From the NCBI RefSeq assembly GCF_014863605.1, contig NZ_CP062252.1, forward strand, positions 2,241,001 through 2,305,000: a stretch of 64,000 bases of DNA. The letters are read 5' to 3'. The notes beneath the pieces were generated by a model. The model was not told the DNA's origin. It ran no database searches and saw nothing but the letters and a program-made list of their open reading frames with translations. The translations under genes were made by a program, and so were the position numbers. Source of the DNA: Pseudomonas allokribbensis. Lineage in GTDB: Bacteria; Pseudomonadota; Gammaproteobacteria; Pseudomonadales; Pseudomonadaceae. Each line of letters opens with the position of its first letter. Position 1 is the stretch's first letter. This document shows, piece after piece, positions 7,854 through 15,384 of this stretch.

Positions 7854-8467
7854 TGCGAACCGCCATCAAGGAAAAGAAGGCGCCCAAGCCGAAGAAATGC
7901 CGCGTTGCTTCCTGCGGGGCCTCATTCGTCCCAGCACGCCTGGGACAGGCAGTGTGCAGTCCTGCATGCGCGCTGAAGGACGCCCCTCGGAATGAGCAGA
8001 AGGCGAAGAAGGCCATCGACCATCGCAACCGCCGCGAGATCAGGGTCCGCAAGGAGAAGCTGAAGAGCAGGGCGGATCACTTGCGCGAAGCCCAGTCAGC
8101 AGTGAACGAGTACGTCCGCCTGCGTGATGCGCACCTGCCGTGCATCAGCTGCGACTCGATGCCGAATGACAACGACCTCATGACCGGCAGCCGTTGGGAC
8201 GCCGGGCATTACCGATCAGTCGGCGCCTGTCCTGAGCTTCGCTTCGAGCCGCTGAACATCCATCGCCAGTGCGTGAAATGCAACCGAAATCTGTCCGGTA
8301 ACGCGGTCGAATACCGCATCCGGCTGGTGCTGCGCATCGGAGCCGAAACCGTGGCATGGCTTGAAGGGCCTCATGAGCCCCGAAAGTACACCGTCGAAGA
8401 AATCAAAATTATCAAAGCCGAATATCGGGCCAAGACCCGCGAACTGAAGAAGGGGCACGCAGCATGA
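7853..8467 (+). CDS. ninG: Recombination protein NinG (Rap-type nuclease)
   Basis: 204 aa from Met 7853. The N-terminal zinc-like cluster (KKCRVASCGASF, CSPACALK) and the C-terminal HNH-like set (CISCDSM, DAGHYRSVGA, NIHRQCVKCNRN) define NinG/Rap, a Holliday-junction endonuclease in lambda. The upstream 7835 start would include the end of ninB and is unlikely. The stop overlaps the next gene. Confidence 0.88.
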   Translation: MRTAIKEKKAPKPKKCRVASCGASFVPARLGQAVCSPACALKDAPRNEQKAKKAIDHRNRREIRVRKEKLKSRADHLREAQSAVNEYVRLRDAHLPCISCDSMPNDNDLMTGSRWDAGHYRSVGACPELRFEPLNIHRQCVKCNRNLSGNAVEYRIRLVLRIGAETVAWLEGPHEPRKYTVEEIKIIKAEYRAKTRELKKGHAA

Positions 8468-9135
8468 TCTACCACAACGTAATTTCGGCGGTCGTTCGTG
8501 CTTTGGCCGCCGAGACCATCAACAGCGCTGGTGGCTGCGACTTCGAGCCAAAGGTGCAGACCAGCAAGCTCAAGGGCGAGATCACCGGCAAGGACGCAGC
8601 GCTGCTGATCGACTGCATGGTTCACAAGGTGCTTCATGCCCAGCTCTCGCCGCGACACTGGAACGCACTGACAGCGAAGTACAGCACTCACAAAGGGCGC
8701 AAGGTCGAGTCGATCGGCCGGCTGATCGCCGTGCTGGTCAGCCCTGCGCCGATGCTGTTCACGCAGAAGGCTGTCACCGCGTGGGCGATTCCGCAGGTGA
8801 AGGGTGTTCGGCGAGAGGCGGTGAAAGCTCCTTTGCCTGATCGCCGAGACGACGAGGAGAAGTGGGGCTGGCGCAACGACGCTGCGCAGTTGGCTGTGGC
8901 CCGGGCAAACCAGCACTCACAGCAGAAAGCCGAGACGCGATCGAGCGACATGATCGTCCTGGCCGACTCGAACTACGACATGAACACCTGGGACAATCAG
9001 GGACTGACCGAGCGGACTTACCGCCGCTGGAATCAGGCGATCAAGGGGGCGCTGGAGAAGCTGGTGGATGAGGCTCTGGTAGAGGCTCAGTCACTTCTGG
9101 AAGAGGCTGAGGTGCTGGCCAGCGAAGCGGCCTGA
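8464..9135 (+). CDS. Putative late-gene regulator (Q position)
   Basis: 223-aa protein with motifs LTAKYSTHKGRKVESI, FTQKAVTAWAIPQVKG and YDMNTWDNQGLTERTYRRW. It is the last gene of the early operon, immediately before two tandem intrinsic terminators and the late genes. That is the position of the Q antiterminator in lambda, and the segment GLTERTYRRW looks like a DNA-binding helix pair. I infer a late-transcription (antitermination-type) role from position; I do not see direct similarity to lambda Q. Confidence 0.6.
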   Translation: MIYHNVISAVVRALAAETINSAGGCDFEPKVQTSKLKGEITGKDAALLIDCMVHKVLHAQLSPRHWNALTAKYSTHKGRKVESIGRLIAVLVSPAPMLFTQKAVTAWAIPQVKGVRREAVKAPLPDRRDDEEKWGWRNDAAQLAVARANQHSQQKAETRSSDMIVLADSNYDMNTWDNQGLTERTYRRWNQAIKGALEKLVDEALVEAQSLLEEAEVLASEAA

Positions 9136-9223
9136 AAAGATTTCCTCAAAAAGGCTTGCAATTGATGTCCGCATGTCCGATTATTTCCCCATCCTGTCAT
9201 TCCTGCGTGTGTAGGAGTGAAAC

Positions 9224-9254
9224 AAAAAGCCCGGCCAATGAGTCGGGCTTTTTT
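9224..9254 (+). terminator. Tandem intrinsic terminator 1
   Basis: AAGCCCGGC and its loop, then GTCGGGCTT followed by six T. It lies 90 bp after the putative late regulator and is a natural target for late antitermination. Confidence 0.7.
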
Positions 9255-9270
9255 GTGCCCGCCAGAATGC

Positions 9271-9299
9271 AAAAAGCCCCGACATGATCGGGGCTTTTT
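9271..9299 (+). terminator. Tandem intrinsic terminator 2
   Basis: AAAAAGCCCCGA, a short loop and TCGGGGCTTTTT form a strong GC stem with flanking A and T runs, so it can work in both directions. With terminator 1 it separates the early from the late genes. Confidence 0.8.
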
Positions 9300-9439
9300 C
9301 GTTAGCGCGGAGAAAAGAGAGGGCGACTCTAGAGGGTGCGCTAACACCCAATAGAGACGCCAGATCGCAGATAGTGCCTGCAAGCCAGCCAAGGCCCTCA
9401 CTGCTCGCGCGAGCGGGGCGGAGCCTAGCAGAAAACCAA

Positions 9440-9634
9440 ATGGACTTGCAGATGTTAAAAGAATGCAGATGCGGAAAATGCAACAGACTTCTCGCCCGGG
9501 TGGGTGAGTTTACCGAGCTCCAGATCAAATGTTCCCGATGCGGGACGTTGAATCATGAGAAGGCCACGAGCCTCGAGCGATCGCCTTTGAGCGACATGAA
9601 AGCGGAATCCTCCGCGACAAATCATTCGACTTAA
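9440..9634 (+). CDS. com: Com-type zinc-finger regulator
   Basis: 64 aa with two Cys pairs, CRCGKCNRLLAR and IKCSRCGTLNH, the signature of the Mu Com family. Mu Com binds the mom mRNA leader and frees its ribosome site. No mom gene is visible here. The 3' end of this gene doubles as the leader of the next gene, and a partial copy precedes the bacteriocin gene at 10011-10094, so these two genes may be its translational targets. Starts at 9440 or 9452 are both possible; neither has a strong ribosome site. Confidence 0.75.
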   Translation: MDLQMLKECRCGKCNRLLARVGEFTELQIKCSRCGTLNHEKATSLERSPLSDMKAESSATNHST

Positions 9635-9638
9635 AAGG
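9551..9638 (+). repeat. com 3' end/leader repeat, copy 1
   Basis: Shares most of its sequence with 10011-10094 (for example AATCATTCGACT, GAGCGACATGAA and a conserved AGGT near the end). It covers the last 28 codons of com and ends just before the start of the 9646 gene, whose ribosome site is AAAGG within the repeat. Confidence 0.75.
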
Positions 9639-9645
9639 TAAAAAA

Positions 9646-9969
9646 ATGGAAGCAGTAACTGTTGGTGCAAAATTCTTCAGCTCGGACACCTATGGTGTTG
9701 AAGCGATCATCAAGCCGGCTGACAACGTGGCGGGCGCCGTGATTCGTACGGCATCGGTTAGTGGCACTGGTCTTTCCGGCCTGATCACTGGGACCGTGGC
9801 TCCGAAGCATGGCTCTGACTATGCCGGCAAACCTATCCTGATGACTCTGGGTAGCGGCTCTCAGAACCTCTCGTACCCGATCCAACTGCCGCCTGGCTAT
9901 GGCCTGTGGATCACTGCAAACAGCTCTGCCCCGAGTCGCGCTTGCGTGACTTACGATCTGCTGTCGTAA
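9646..9969 (+). CDS. Small beta-rich late protein, unknown
   Basis: 107 aa with alternating hydrophobic and small/polar residues (GAVIRTASVSGTGLSG, SYPIQLPPGYGLWIT), typical of a beta sandwich; no signal peptide and no membrane segment. The start at 9646 has AAAAGGT 8 nt upstream. It is located between com and the LlpA-like gene and shares its leader with the latter. It may be a decoration/tail protein or an accessory of the bacteriocin. Not recognised. Confidence 0.65.
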   Translation: MEAVTVGAKFFSSDTYGVEAIIKPADNVAGAVIRTASVSGTGLSGLITGTVAPKHGSDYAGKPILMTLGSGSQNLSYPIQLPPGYGLWITANSSAPSRACVTYDLLS

Positions 9970-10010
9970 GGAATAAGGGAGGCTGTTCGTAGCCCCTTTT
10001 CAGGATCAAA

Positions 10011-10094
10011 AATCAAGAAGGCCAAGAGCCTCTCCCAATCGCCTGTGAGCGACATGAACGCGGATCTCCGCAATTAATCATTCGACTCAATAGG
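10011..10094 (+). repeat. com 3' end/leader repeat, copy 2 (com remnant)
   Basis: Degenerate copy of 9551-9638 that still encodes a Com-like tail (SLSQSPVSDMNADLRN then stop) but not the zinc finger. It ends 8 bp before the bacteriocin start and supplies its AGGTGA ribosome site. A partial duplication of com is the simplest origin. Confidence 0.7.
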
Positions 10095-10102
10095 TGAACA
10101 TT

Positions 10103-10960
10103 ATGGCTGGACGTACACGTACTCCGTTTCAACGAAGCGGTACTTCGATTCTCCCTGCTTATCAAACAATGTCTCCGGGACAGTTCCTGCTTTCGCCAAA
10201 CGGCCGGTTCAAGTTGCTGCTGCAACCCGACGGCAACCTCGCGTTGCAGGACAATGGCGCAGTGGTTTGGATCGCCAACGAAACTACCCCTTACACTTCC
10301 ACCGTTCCATTGCGATATCAGGTGCCGGTGCAGCTGTATGTCCAATTTGGCGCGTTCCTCGATGATCCGCTCCGCGGGCGTACCTGGCTGACCAACAACT
10401 CTGGCTTCACTAGTGAAGATCAGTGGAACCGCACTCATATGGCGTTGCAGAACGACGGCAACATCGTTCTGGTCGACTCTCTGCCGATCTGGAATGGCAC
10501 TCCATCCCTTCCGCTTGATCCAGGTGGTGGTGCGTATCTGTTCGGCGGTACAACCGAACTGGCGATGGGTGTTCCGTACTTTGCCGGTGACGGCGCCTTG
10601 ATCTTCCAAGGGGACGGCAACGTCGTGAACTACGGCCCTAACTGGAGCGTTCGCTGGGCCAGCTACACCCAGAACAAGGGTGCGGTTCGAGCTGTATTTC
10701 AGAATGACGGTAACTTCGTTATTTACGCAGCGAATAACGTACCGATCTGGCAGTCGGGCACCGGCGGGCATCCTGGCGCCACCATGCGACTGCAGCCGAA
10801 TGGCAGCCTGGCGATTGTCCAGGAAACCCCGGTTTGGGCTCGTTTTGGCTTCACGCCAACAGCGCGTCGACGGAAGGTTTACTACCCCGACAACACCAGC
10901 GCCGAGCATAACGGTACAGACCCATACCCGACCTATGGTCACATCGGTTGGGAGTTCTGA
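10103..10960 (+). CDS. LlpA-type lectin-like bacteriocin (tandem B-lectin)
   Basis: 285 aa, the usual size of LlpA/putidacin L1 bacteriocins, with two monocot-mannose-binding-lectin domains. QxDxNxVxY-type motifs: [13 protein letters not shown] (about residue 36), [13 protein letters not shown] (about 113), [13 protein letters not shown] (about 169), [13 protein letters not shown] (about 196) and a degenerate [12 protein letters not shown]. The two C-domain motifs are closest to consensus. A short C-terminal extension ends in YGHIGWEF. LlpA proteins kill related pseudomonads by binding D-rhamnose LPS and BamA, without a signal peptide; none is seen here. Start 10103 has AGGTGA upstream. Expression with phage lysis genes would solve its release. 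Confidence 0.85.
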   Translation: MAGRTRTPFQRSGTSILPAYQTMSPGQFLLSPNGRFKLLLQPDGNLALQDNGAVVWIANETTPYTSTVPLRYQVPVQLYVQFGAFLDDPLRGRTWLTNNSGFTSEDQWNRTHMALQNDGNIVLVDSLPIWNGTPSLPLDPGGGAYLFGGTTELAMGVPYFAGDGALIFQGDGNVVNYGPNWSVRWASYTQNKGAVRAVFQNDGNFVIYAANNVPIWQSGTGGHPGATMRLQPNGSLAIVQETPVWARFGFTPTARRRKVYYPDNTSAEHNGTDPYPTYGHIGWEF

Positions 10961-11085
10961 TCGCTCTCCACACGAGCTGGCGGCGTAACGCCTAAGCTCG
11001 CCCCGCGTAGATAAGGCGGGAGTAGCAAAAGGGTCGTGCCTGTCTGGGCGACCCACTTACATGCGAGAAGTCTTGCACCTGTTAC

Positions 11086-11114
11086 AAGGCCTCGACATTG
11101 ATCGAGGCCTTTCT
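11086..11114 (+). terminator. Intrinsic terminator after the bacteriocin gene
   Basis: AAGGCCTCGA, short loop, TCGAGGCCTTTCTATTT: a 9-10-bp stem with a T-rich tail. It lies 125 bp downstream of the LlpA-like gene and before the holin genes. Confidence 0.65.
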
Positions 11115-11143
11115 ATTTCCATCATGCACACGGAGTCGAGCGC

Positions 11144-11479
11144 ATGGATTCTCTACATCGCCTGCTCGAGCTCATCGACAGGTTCGGATTGCTGATCGCA
11201 GGATTGGTCGGCGCCGTTGTCGCCAGTTGGTGGCACAAGGACGATCTGACGGATTGGCGTGCCTGGATTGTTTTTCTGATTACGGGAGTCGCCTGCTCGA
11301 TTTATTTGACGAGCATGGTCAGCGCCTACTTGGGTGTAACCGAGCCGAAGATCGTCGCAGGTATCGGCTTCCTGCTTGGGGCGTTCGGTGGTTCGCTGCT
11401 TGCAGCTATCAACCGCGCCATCAAATCCGCTGACCTCTGGGCGCTTATTCGCCAGCGGTTCGGGGGAGGCAACCCATGA
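11144..11479 (+). CDS. Putative holin, three membrane segments
   Basis: 111 aa with hydrophobic stretches at about 14-30 (GLLIAGLVGAVVASWW), 41-60 (WIVFLITGVACSIYLTSM) and 69-88 (IVAGIGFLLGAFGGSLLAAI) and a short charged C-terminus. Length and topology fit a class I holin of Pseudomonas phages, which permeabilises the inner membrane to release the endolysin. The stop overlaps the next gene by four bases. Confidence 0.75.
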   Translation: MDSLHRLLELIDRFGLLIAGLVGAVVASWWHKDDLTDWRAWIVFLITGVACSIYLTSMVSAYLGVTEPKIVAGIGFLLGAFGGSLLAAINRAIKSADLWALIRQRFGGGNP

Positions 11480-11823
11480 ACATTGAACTGATCAACACCA
11501 TCGCATGCGGCTTGATTGCCTTTTGGGCGACCTGGTGTGTTCTGAGCGGTCGAGTGCGGGACGGCGTCATCGGAAAGCTGGTCTATTCGGCGATTGCCAT
11601 CAGCGGCTTCGTTGTGATGAGCCGGGAGCAGACCATCTTCATGATTGGCCCGACTACCGCCGGCATCACGTTACACGTATCACTGGCACTTGCCGGTATG
11701 CGCCACATCTTCATGGTCATCTGGTGGCAGCGGGTGAAAGCCTGGCTCTGCCGGACGCTGAACTGTGAACACTGCCTACGCTGCGAGAAGGCGCCAGGCG
11801 GAATCGACCGGCGGGCCAAGTAA
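11476..11823 (+). CDS. Phage membrane protein paired with the holin
   Basis: 115 aa with hydrophobic segments at about 4-22, 33-50 and 58-80 and a Cys-rich C-terminus (LCRTLNCEHCLRCEK). It overlaps the holin-like gene by ATGA. Such pairs occur at the start of late regions in Pseudomonas phages, so a second holin or antiholin is possible; the sequence does not decide. Confidence 0.65.
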   Translation: MNIELINTIACGLIAFWATWCVLSGRVRDGVIGKLVYSAIAISGFVVMSREQTIFMIGPTTAGITLHVSLALAGMRHIFMVIWWQRVKAWLCRTLNCEHCLRCEKAPGGIDRRAK

Positions 11824-11876
11824 GGCTCGCCACTTAACTAACGCGCCGAACGATGGCGCACAGAAAGGGAATTCCC

Positions 11877-12092
11877 ATGAACATCAACAAAACCCAGATC
11901 CACTACAACGACATCAAGCTGAACCTGTCTATCGATGACCTTAAGGATGCGCTGGTTGCCAAGTACGGCGATGCGGCTTCGCAGATTCAGGGGCAGGAAG
12001 TTGCCCTTATGAGCACCGGCTACAACCAGTTCTATCCGGAGGCGGGTTTGACCCTCAACTTTGCCCAGCCGCTGGAAGGCCATAACGGCTGA
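11877..12092 (+). CDS. Small unknown phage protein
   Basis: 71 aa from Met 11877 with AAAGGGA upstream (MNINKTQIHYNDIKLNLS). Mixed alpha/beta, no membrane segment, acidic helix LSIDDLKDALVAKYGD in the middle. Not recognised. It follows the holin pair, about 30 bp before palindrome B. Confidence 0.6.
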   Translation: MNINKTQIHYNDIKLNLSIDDLKDALVAKYGDAASQIQGQEVALMSTGYNQFYPEAGLTLNFAQPLEGHNG

Positions 12093-12119
12093 TTGGCGGA
12101 AAACCGAAAGGCTATTCAG

Positions 12120-12159
12120 GTCGCGACACGTTTGTCGAATCGGCGAATTGTGTCGCGAC
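12120..12159. repeat. Palindrome B, 10-bp arms around CGCGACAC
   Basis: GTCGCGACAC (12120-12129) and GTGTCGCGAC (12150-12159), 20-nt spacer. It sits 5 bp beyond the stop of the minus-strand ParB-like gene and between convergent genes, with no T-run. Confidence 0.65.
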
Positions 12160-12163
12160 ACTC

Positions 12164-12601
12164 TCATACCGTTCCTAGAATTGTCTTTGTGGTGCAGTTG
12201 GTGAAGTCGTACTCATCCAGCGCGGTTTGCTTTTTGCCCCAAAGGTGTACTAGACCATTTGCAATTGTTTTGCTGGTTAGGACTGGAACTGTCTTCAACC
12301 CCATGTCGACTAGAGCGGTTGTTCTATGTCTGCCATCGCAGAATCGAACATGCGGATGCACGTTGTAATAGATGATGGGAAGCTCTAGCGGTTCTGCGGG
12401 AGATTTCTTCAAGAATCTCAGGCAAGCGTTGAGCTTGAACAGGTCTGGGCCATCCCAAAAATCGTCTTTGTAGTGATCCTCTGCAACCTGATTTGCCTTG
12501 CTGGCTTCAAGGATGAGGATAACTTCTTCATCAGCACTTGTAATTCCAGGTGAGATGGTATGAAGGGGTAGTCGATTTTGGTCTGTGACAGCAATCAGCA
12601 T
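12164..12601 (-). CDS. ParB/sulfiredoxin-like accessory protein
   Basis: 145 aa from Met 12601 (AAGGACTTACCA before it). The core FCDGRHRTTALVDMGLKTVP is the DGRHR box of ParB/Srx-type nucleotide-binding domains. The N-terminal part is short for a chromosomal ParB and no helix-turn-helix DNA-binding domain follows. Single-domain ParB-like proteins occur in phages and near restriction or partition genes. It reads against the late operon, has lower GC than its neighbours, and is probably an independently expressed accessory (moron) gene. Confidence 0.65.
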   Translation of the reverse strand: MLIAVTDQNRLPLHTISPGITSADEEVILILEASKANQVAEDHYKDDFWDGPDLFKLNACLRFLKKSPAEPLELPIIYYNVHPHVRFCDGRHRTTALVDMGLKTVPVLTSKTIANGLVHLWGKKQTALDEYDFTNCTTKTILGTV

Positions 12602-12793
12602 TGGTAAGTCCTTAAATAGTAAGCGTCGACATAATGAGCCGGCGTTACCAGCAGTAGTGAAGGCGTTTTTGTTGTTTTTCAAGCATTCCAAGCAATGAAC
12701 TGGTTCTAACGGATACGGTTAGCGGGAATCTTCGCTAGCTAATGTCCTCTGGGGTGAGATCTACCAAGTCAAGCTGCGCTAGGGGAGAGATGC

Positions 12794-12904
12794 TCAGGGT
12801 TTGGCTGCTAGGCAAGCTATTACCCCTCTACCGTCGTAACATTCCGGATCGACCAAATATCCAAGTGCGGCTATTACCAAGGCAATGACGATGATGCGCT
12901 TCAT
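12794..12904 (-). CDS. Possible 36-aa exported/membrane peptide
   Basis: Starts MKRIIVIALVIAALGYLV and ends VIACLAAKP: a basic start, a 15-residue hydrophobic core and two Cys. No convincing ribosome site is seen. It lies in the 390-bp gap between the ParB-like gene and the metallopeptidase gene, which otherwise shows no genes. Confidence 0.35.
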   Translation of the reverse strand: MKRIIVIALVIAALGYLVDPECYDGRGVIACLAAKP

Positions 12905-12992
12905 AGGATTACTCGAAGTGGTGAGCTTCGAGTGAACCACGTCCAAAGATTCTTTTTTGACTCAATCTGCCCCTTTCAAGGGGGAGGGATAA

Positions 12993-13604
12993 ATGATCCG
13001 ACGACCGATCCCGCCTCCGGACCTGCTTCAGTCAGCGGCTATATCGCTGAGCCCAGCTCCTGAAGTGTGGGATTGGCTCCAGTCCGAAATCCTCGCCGAT
13101 ACCGGCAGCATCCACAACGAAGAGCATGCCCATCTGATTGATGCGGACATTCGTGTGATGTGGGCGTCTTCTGCGTTTACGAAGAAGGGGCGCACGGTGG
13201 TGGGCCAGGCCGAGCAGGTCGCATTCCGTGCTGGAGGTTGGCAGAAGGCCCGAATGGAACAGCAGATGATGGATTGGTTCGGCGACGTGCCGGCCTACAT
13301 CATTACGCTCGCTGCCGACTACTGCGCCCAGTGTTCCGACGCTGACTTCTGTGCCCTGGTCGAACACGAGCTGTATCACATAGCCCAAGCGACCGATAAG
13401 TACGGTCAACCAGCGTTCACTCAGGAAGGCTTGCCCAAACTTGAGATGCGCGGACACGACGTGGAAGAGTTCGTCGGAGTTGTCCGACGCTACGGTGCAA
13501 GCCCGGCAGTTCAAGAGCTGGTGGACGCTGCAAACAATCCTGCCGAGGTAGGGAAAATGAACATTGCGAGGGCCTGCGGAACCTGTCTGCTCAAGTCGGC
13601 CTGA
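12993..13604 (+). CDS. Phage putative metallopeptidase
   Basis: 203 aa. A zinc-protease HExxH motif is visible (VEHELYHIAQ, about residues 125-134), with a further GHDVEEFVGV downstream that could supply the third ligand. This architecture matches the phage putative metallopeptidase family often found just before the small terminase. GGGAGGG lies 7 nt upstream of the start. Role (maturation or host target) unknown. Confidence 0.75.
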   Translation: MIRRPIPPPDLLQSAAISLSPAPEVWDWLQSEILADTGSIHNEEHAHLIDADIRVMWASSAFTKKGRTVVGQAEQVAFRAGGWQKARMEQQMMDWFGDVPAYIITLAADYCAQCSDADFCALVEHELYHIAQATDKYGQPAFTQEGLPKLEMRGHDVEEFVGVVRRYGASPAVQELVDAANNPAEVGKMNIARACGTCLLKSA

Positions 13605-13634
13605 CTTTGACAGCACTTTGACGGATGCCCATCT

Positions 13635-14111
13635 ATGGCCGCACTCAGAGACGAGGTGAAAGCCTTTGTTGTACAGGCGCTGGCCTGCTTTGACACGCCA
13701 TCTCAAGTGGTGGCCTCGGTCAAAGAAACCTTCGGGATCGATGTCACCCGCCAGCAGTGCGAGGCATACGACCCCACCAAATACGTCGGGCGGAGCCTGA
13801 ACCAGAAGTGGAAAACGCTGTTTGAAGACACACGCGCCCGCTTCCGAGAGGAGACCGCCGAGATTCCGATCGCGAACCGCGCCTACCGCCTCCGCGCCAT
13901 GAACCGGTTCGTGGAGAAGGCCGAGACGATGAAGAACATCGGCTTGGCCATGCAGATCCTGGAGCAGGCCGCGAAGGAAGTCGGCGACGTCTACGTGAAC
14001 CGGCAGAAGAAGGCTGACGCCGAGGACGAACCCACGGTGCCGACTGCTGTAACTGTTCAAGTGATCAATGCGAGGAAGCCGGATGCCGAGCCTGAATGTT
14101 CCGCAGGCTGA
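13635..14111 (+). CDS. Terminase small subunit (DUF2280)
   Basis: 158 aa. N-terminal helix-turn-helix-like region (FDTPSQVVASVKETFGIDVT, then QCEAYDP) followed by a helical segment (ANRAYRLRAMNRFVEKAE) matches the DUF2280 family, the small terminase that recognises phage DNA for packaging. Its last 28 bp overlap the start of the large subunit. Confidence 0.85.
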   Translation: MAALRDEVKAFVVQALACFDTPSQVVASVKETFGIDVTRQQCEAYDPTKYVGRSLNQKWKTLFEDTRARFREETAEIPIANRAYRLRAMNRFVEKAETMKNIGLAMQILEQAAKEVGDVYVNRQKKADAEDEPTVPTAVTVQVINARKPDAEPECSAG

Positions 14112-15384
14112 TTTCCTCCAGCTTCCGCACAAATTCCGTGGCTTCGTCGCTGGGTTCGGCTCGGGCAAGACTTGGGTTGGCTGCGCGGCGCTGTGCAAGC
14201 ACGTGTGGGAATGGCCGGGAATCAACTCCGGATACTTCGCACCGACCTACCCGCAGATCCGCGACATCTTCTTCCCGACCATTGAGGAAGTGGCCTACGA
14301 CTGGGGCCTGAAGGTCAAGACGAAGGAGAGCGACAAAGAGGTCGACTTCTACAGCGGCAAGCAGTACCGAAGCACCACGATCTGCCGGTCGATGGAAAAG
14401 CCGCAGACAATCGTCGGTTTCAAGATCGGCCACGCGCTGGTCGACGAGCTCGATGTGTTGCCCTCGCTGAAGGCACAGCACGCCTGGCGCAAGATCATTG
14501 CGCGGATGCGCTACAACGTCGACGGGCTGAAGAACGGCGTAGACGTGACCACGACCCCGGAAGGGTTCAAGTTCGTCTTCCAGCAGTTCGTGAAGCAAAT
14601 CCGCGAGAAGCCGGCGCTGGCTGAGATGTACGGGCTGGTCCAGGCCAGCACCTTCGACAACGAGTTGAACCTACCGGACGACTACATTCCTTCGCTGATG
14701 GAGTCGTACCCCGAGCAGTTGATCCGCGCGTACCTGAATGGCCAGTTCGTCAACCTGACGTCTGGATCGATCTATCACGCCTACGACCGCAAGCTGAACC
14801 AATGCTTCGATACCGTCCAGCCCGGCGAACCACTGTTCATCGGCATGGACTTCAACGTCGGCAAGATGGCGGCGATCACCCACGTCAAACGTGACCAGGG
14901 TATGCCGCGTGCAGTGGATGAGTTGATGGATGGCTACGACACGCCGGACATGATCCGTCGCATCAAAGAGCGGTACTGGGAACACACCGGCAACGACTTC
15001 AGAAAAACCTGCGAGATCCGGATCTACCCGGACGCCTCCGGCGATTCGCGCAAGTCGGTCAATGCCAGTCTCACCGATATCGCCATGCTCAAGCAGGCAG
15101 GCTTCACGGTCATCGCGCCGGCGGCCAACCCGCCAGTGAAGGACCGCATCAACGCCATGAACGCGATGTTCTGCAACGCTCAGGGCGAGCGTCGTTACCT
15201 GGTCAACCCGTTCACCTGTCCGACATACGCCGACGGCCTGGAACAGCAGATCTGGGCGCCCAACGGCGAGCCGGACAAGAGCCAAGGCAACGACCACGCC
15301 AACGACGGCGGCGGTTACTTCATTCACCGCGAGTACCCGATCGTTAAACCGGTCACCTCAATGAAAATGGGAGTCGCCCGATGA
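14083..15384 (+). CDS. Terminase large subunit
   Basis: 433 aa from Met 14083 (GAGGAAG upstream). The packaging ATPase has Walker A GFGSGKTWVG (about residue 24) and Walker B VDELDVL (about 122). The C-terminal nuclease half starts near FIGMDFNVGKMAA with its Asp, and further acidic residues follow (PDASGD, NDHANDGGGY). It drives DNA into the prohead and cuts the concatemer. Stop overlaps the portal gene by four bases. Confidence 0.92.
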   Translation: MPSLNVPQADFLQLPHKFRGFVAGFGSGKTWVGCAALCKHVWEWPGINSGYFAPTYPQIRDIFFPTIEEVAYDWGLKVKTKESDKEVDFYSGKQYRSTTICRSMEKPQTIVGFKIGHALVDELDVLPSLKAQHAWRKIIARMRYNVDGLKNGVDVTTTPEGFKFVFQQFVKQIREKPALAEMYGLVQASTFDNELNLPDDYIPSLMESYPEQLIRAYLNGQFVNLTSGSIYHAYDRKLNQCFDTVQPGEPLFIGMDFNVGKMAAITHVKRDQGMPRAVDELMDGYDTPDMIRRIKERYWEHTGNDFRKTCEIRIYPDASGDSRKSVNASLTDIAMLKQAGFTVIAPAANPPVKDRINAMNAMFCNAQGERRYLVNPFTCPTYADGLEQQIWAPNGEPDKSQGNDHANDGGGYFIHREYPIVKPVTSMKMGVAR

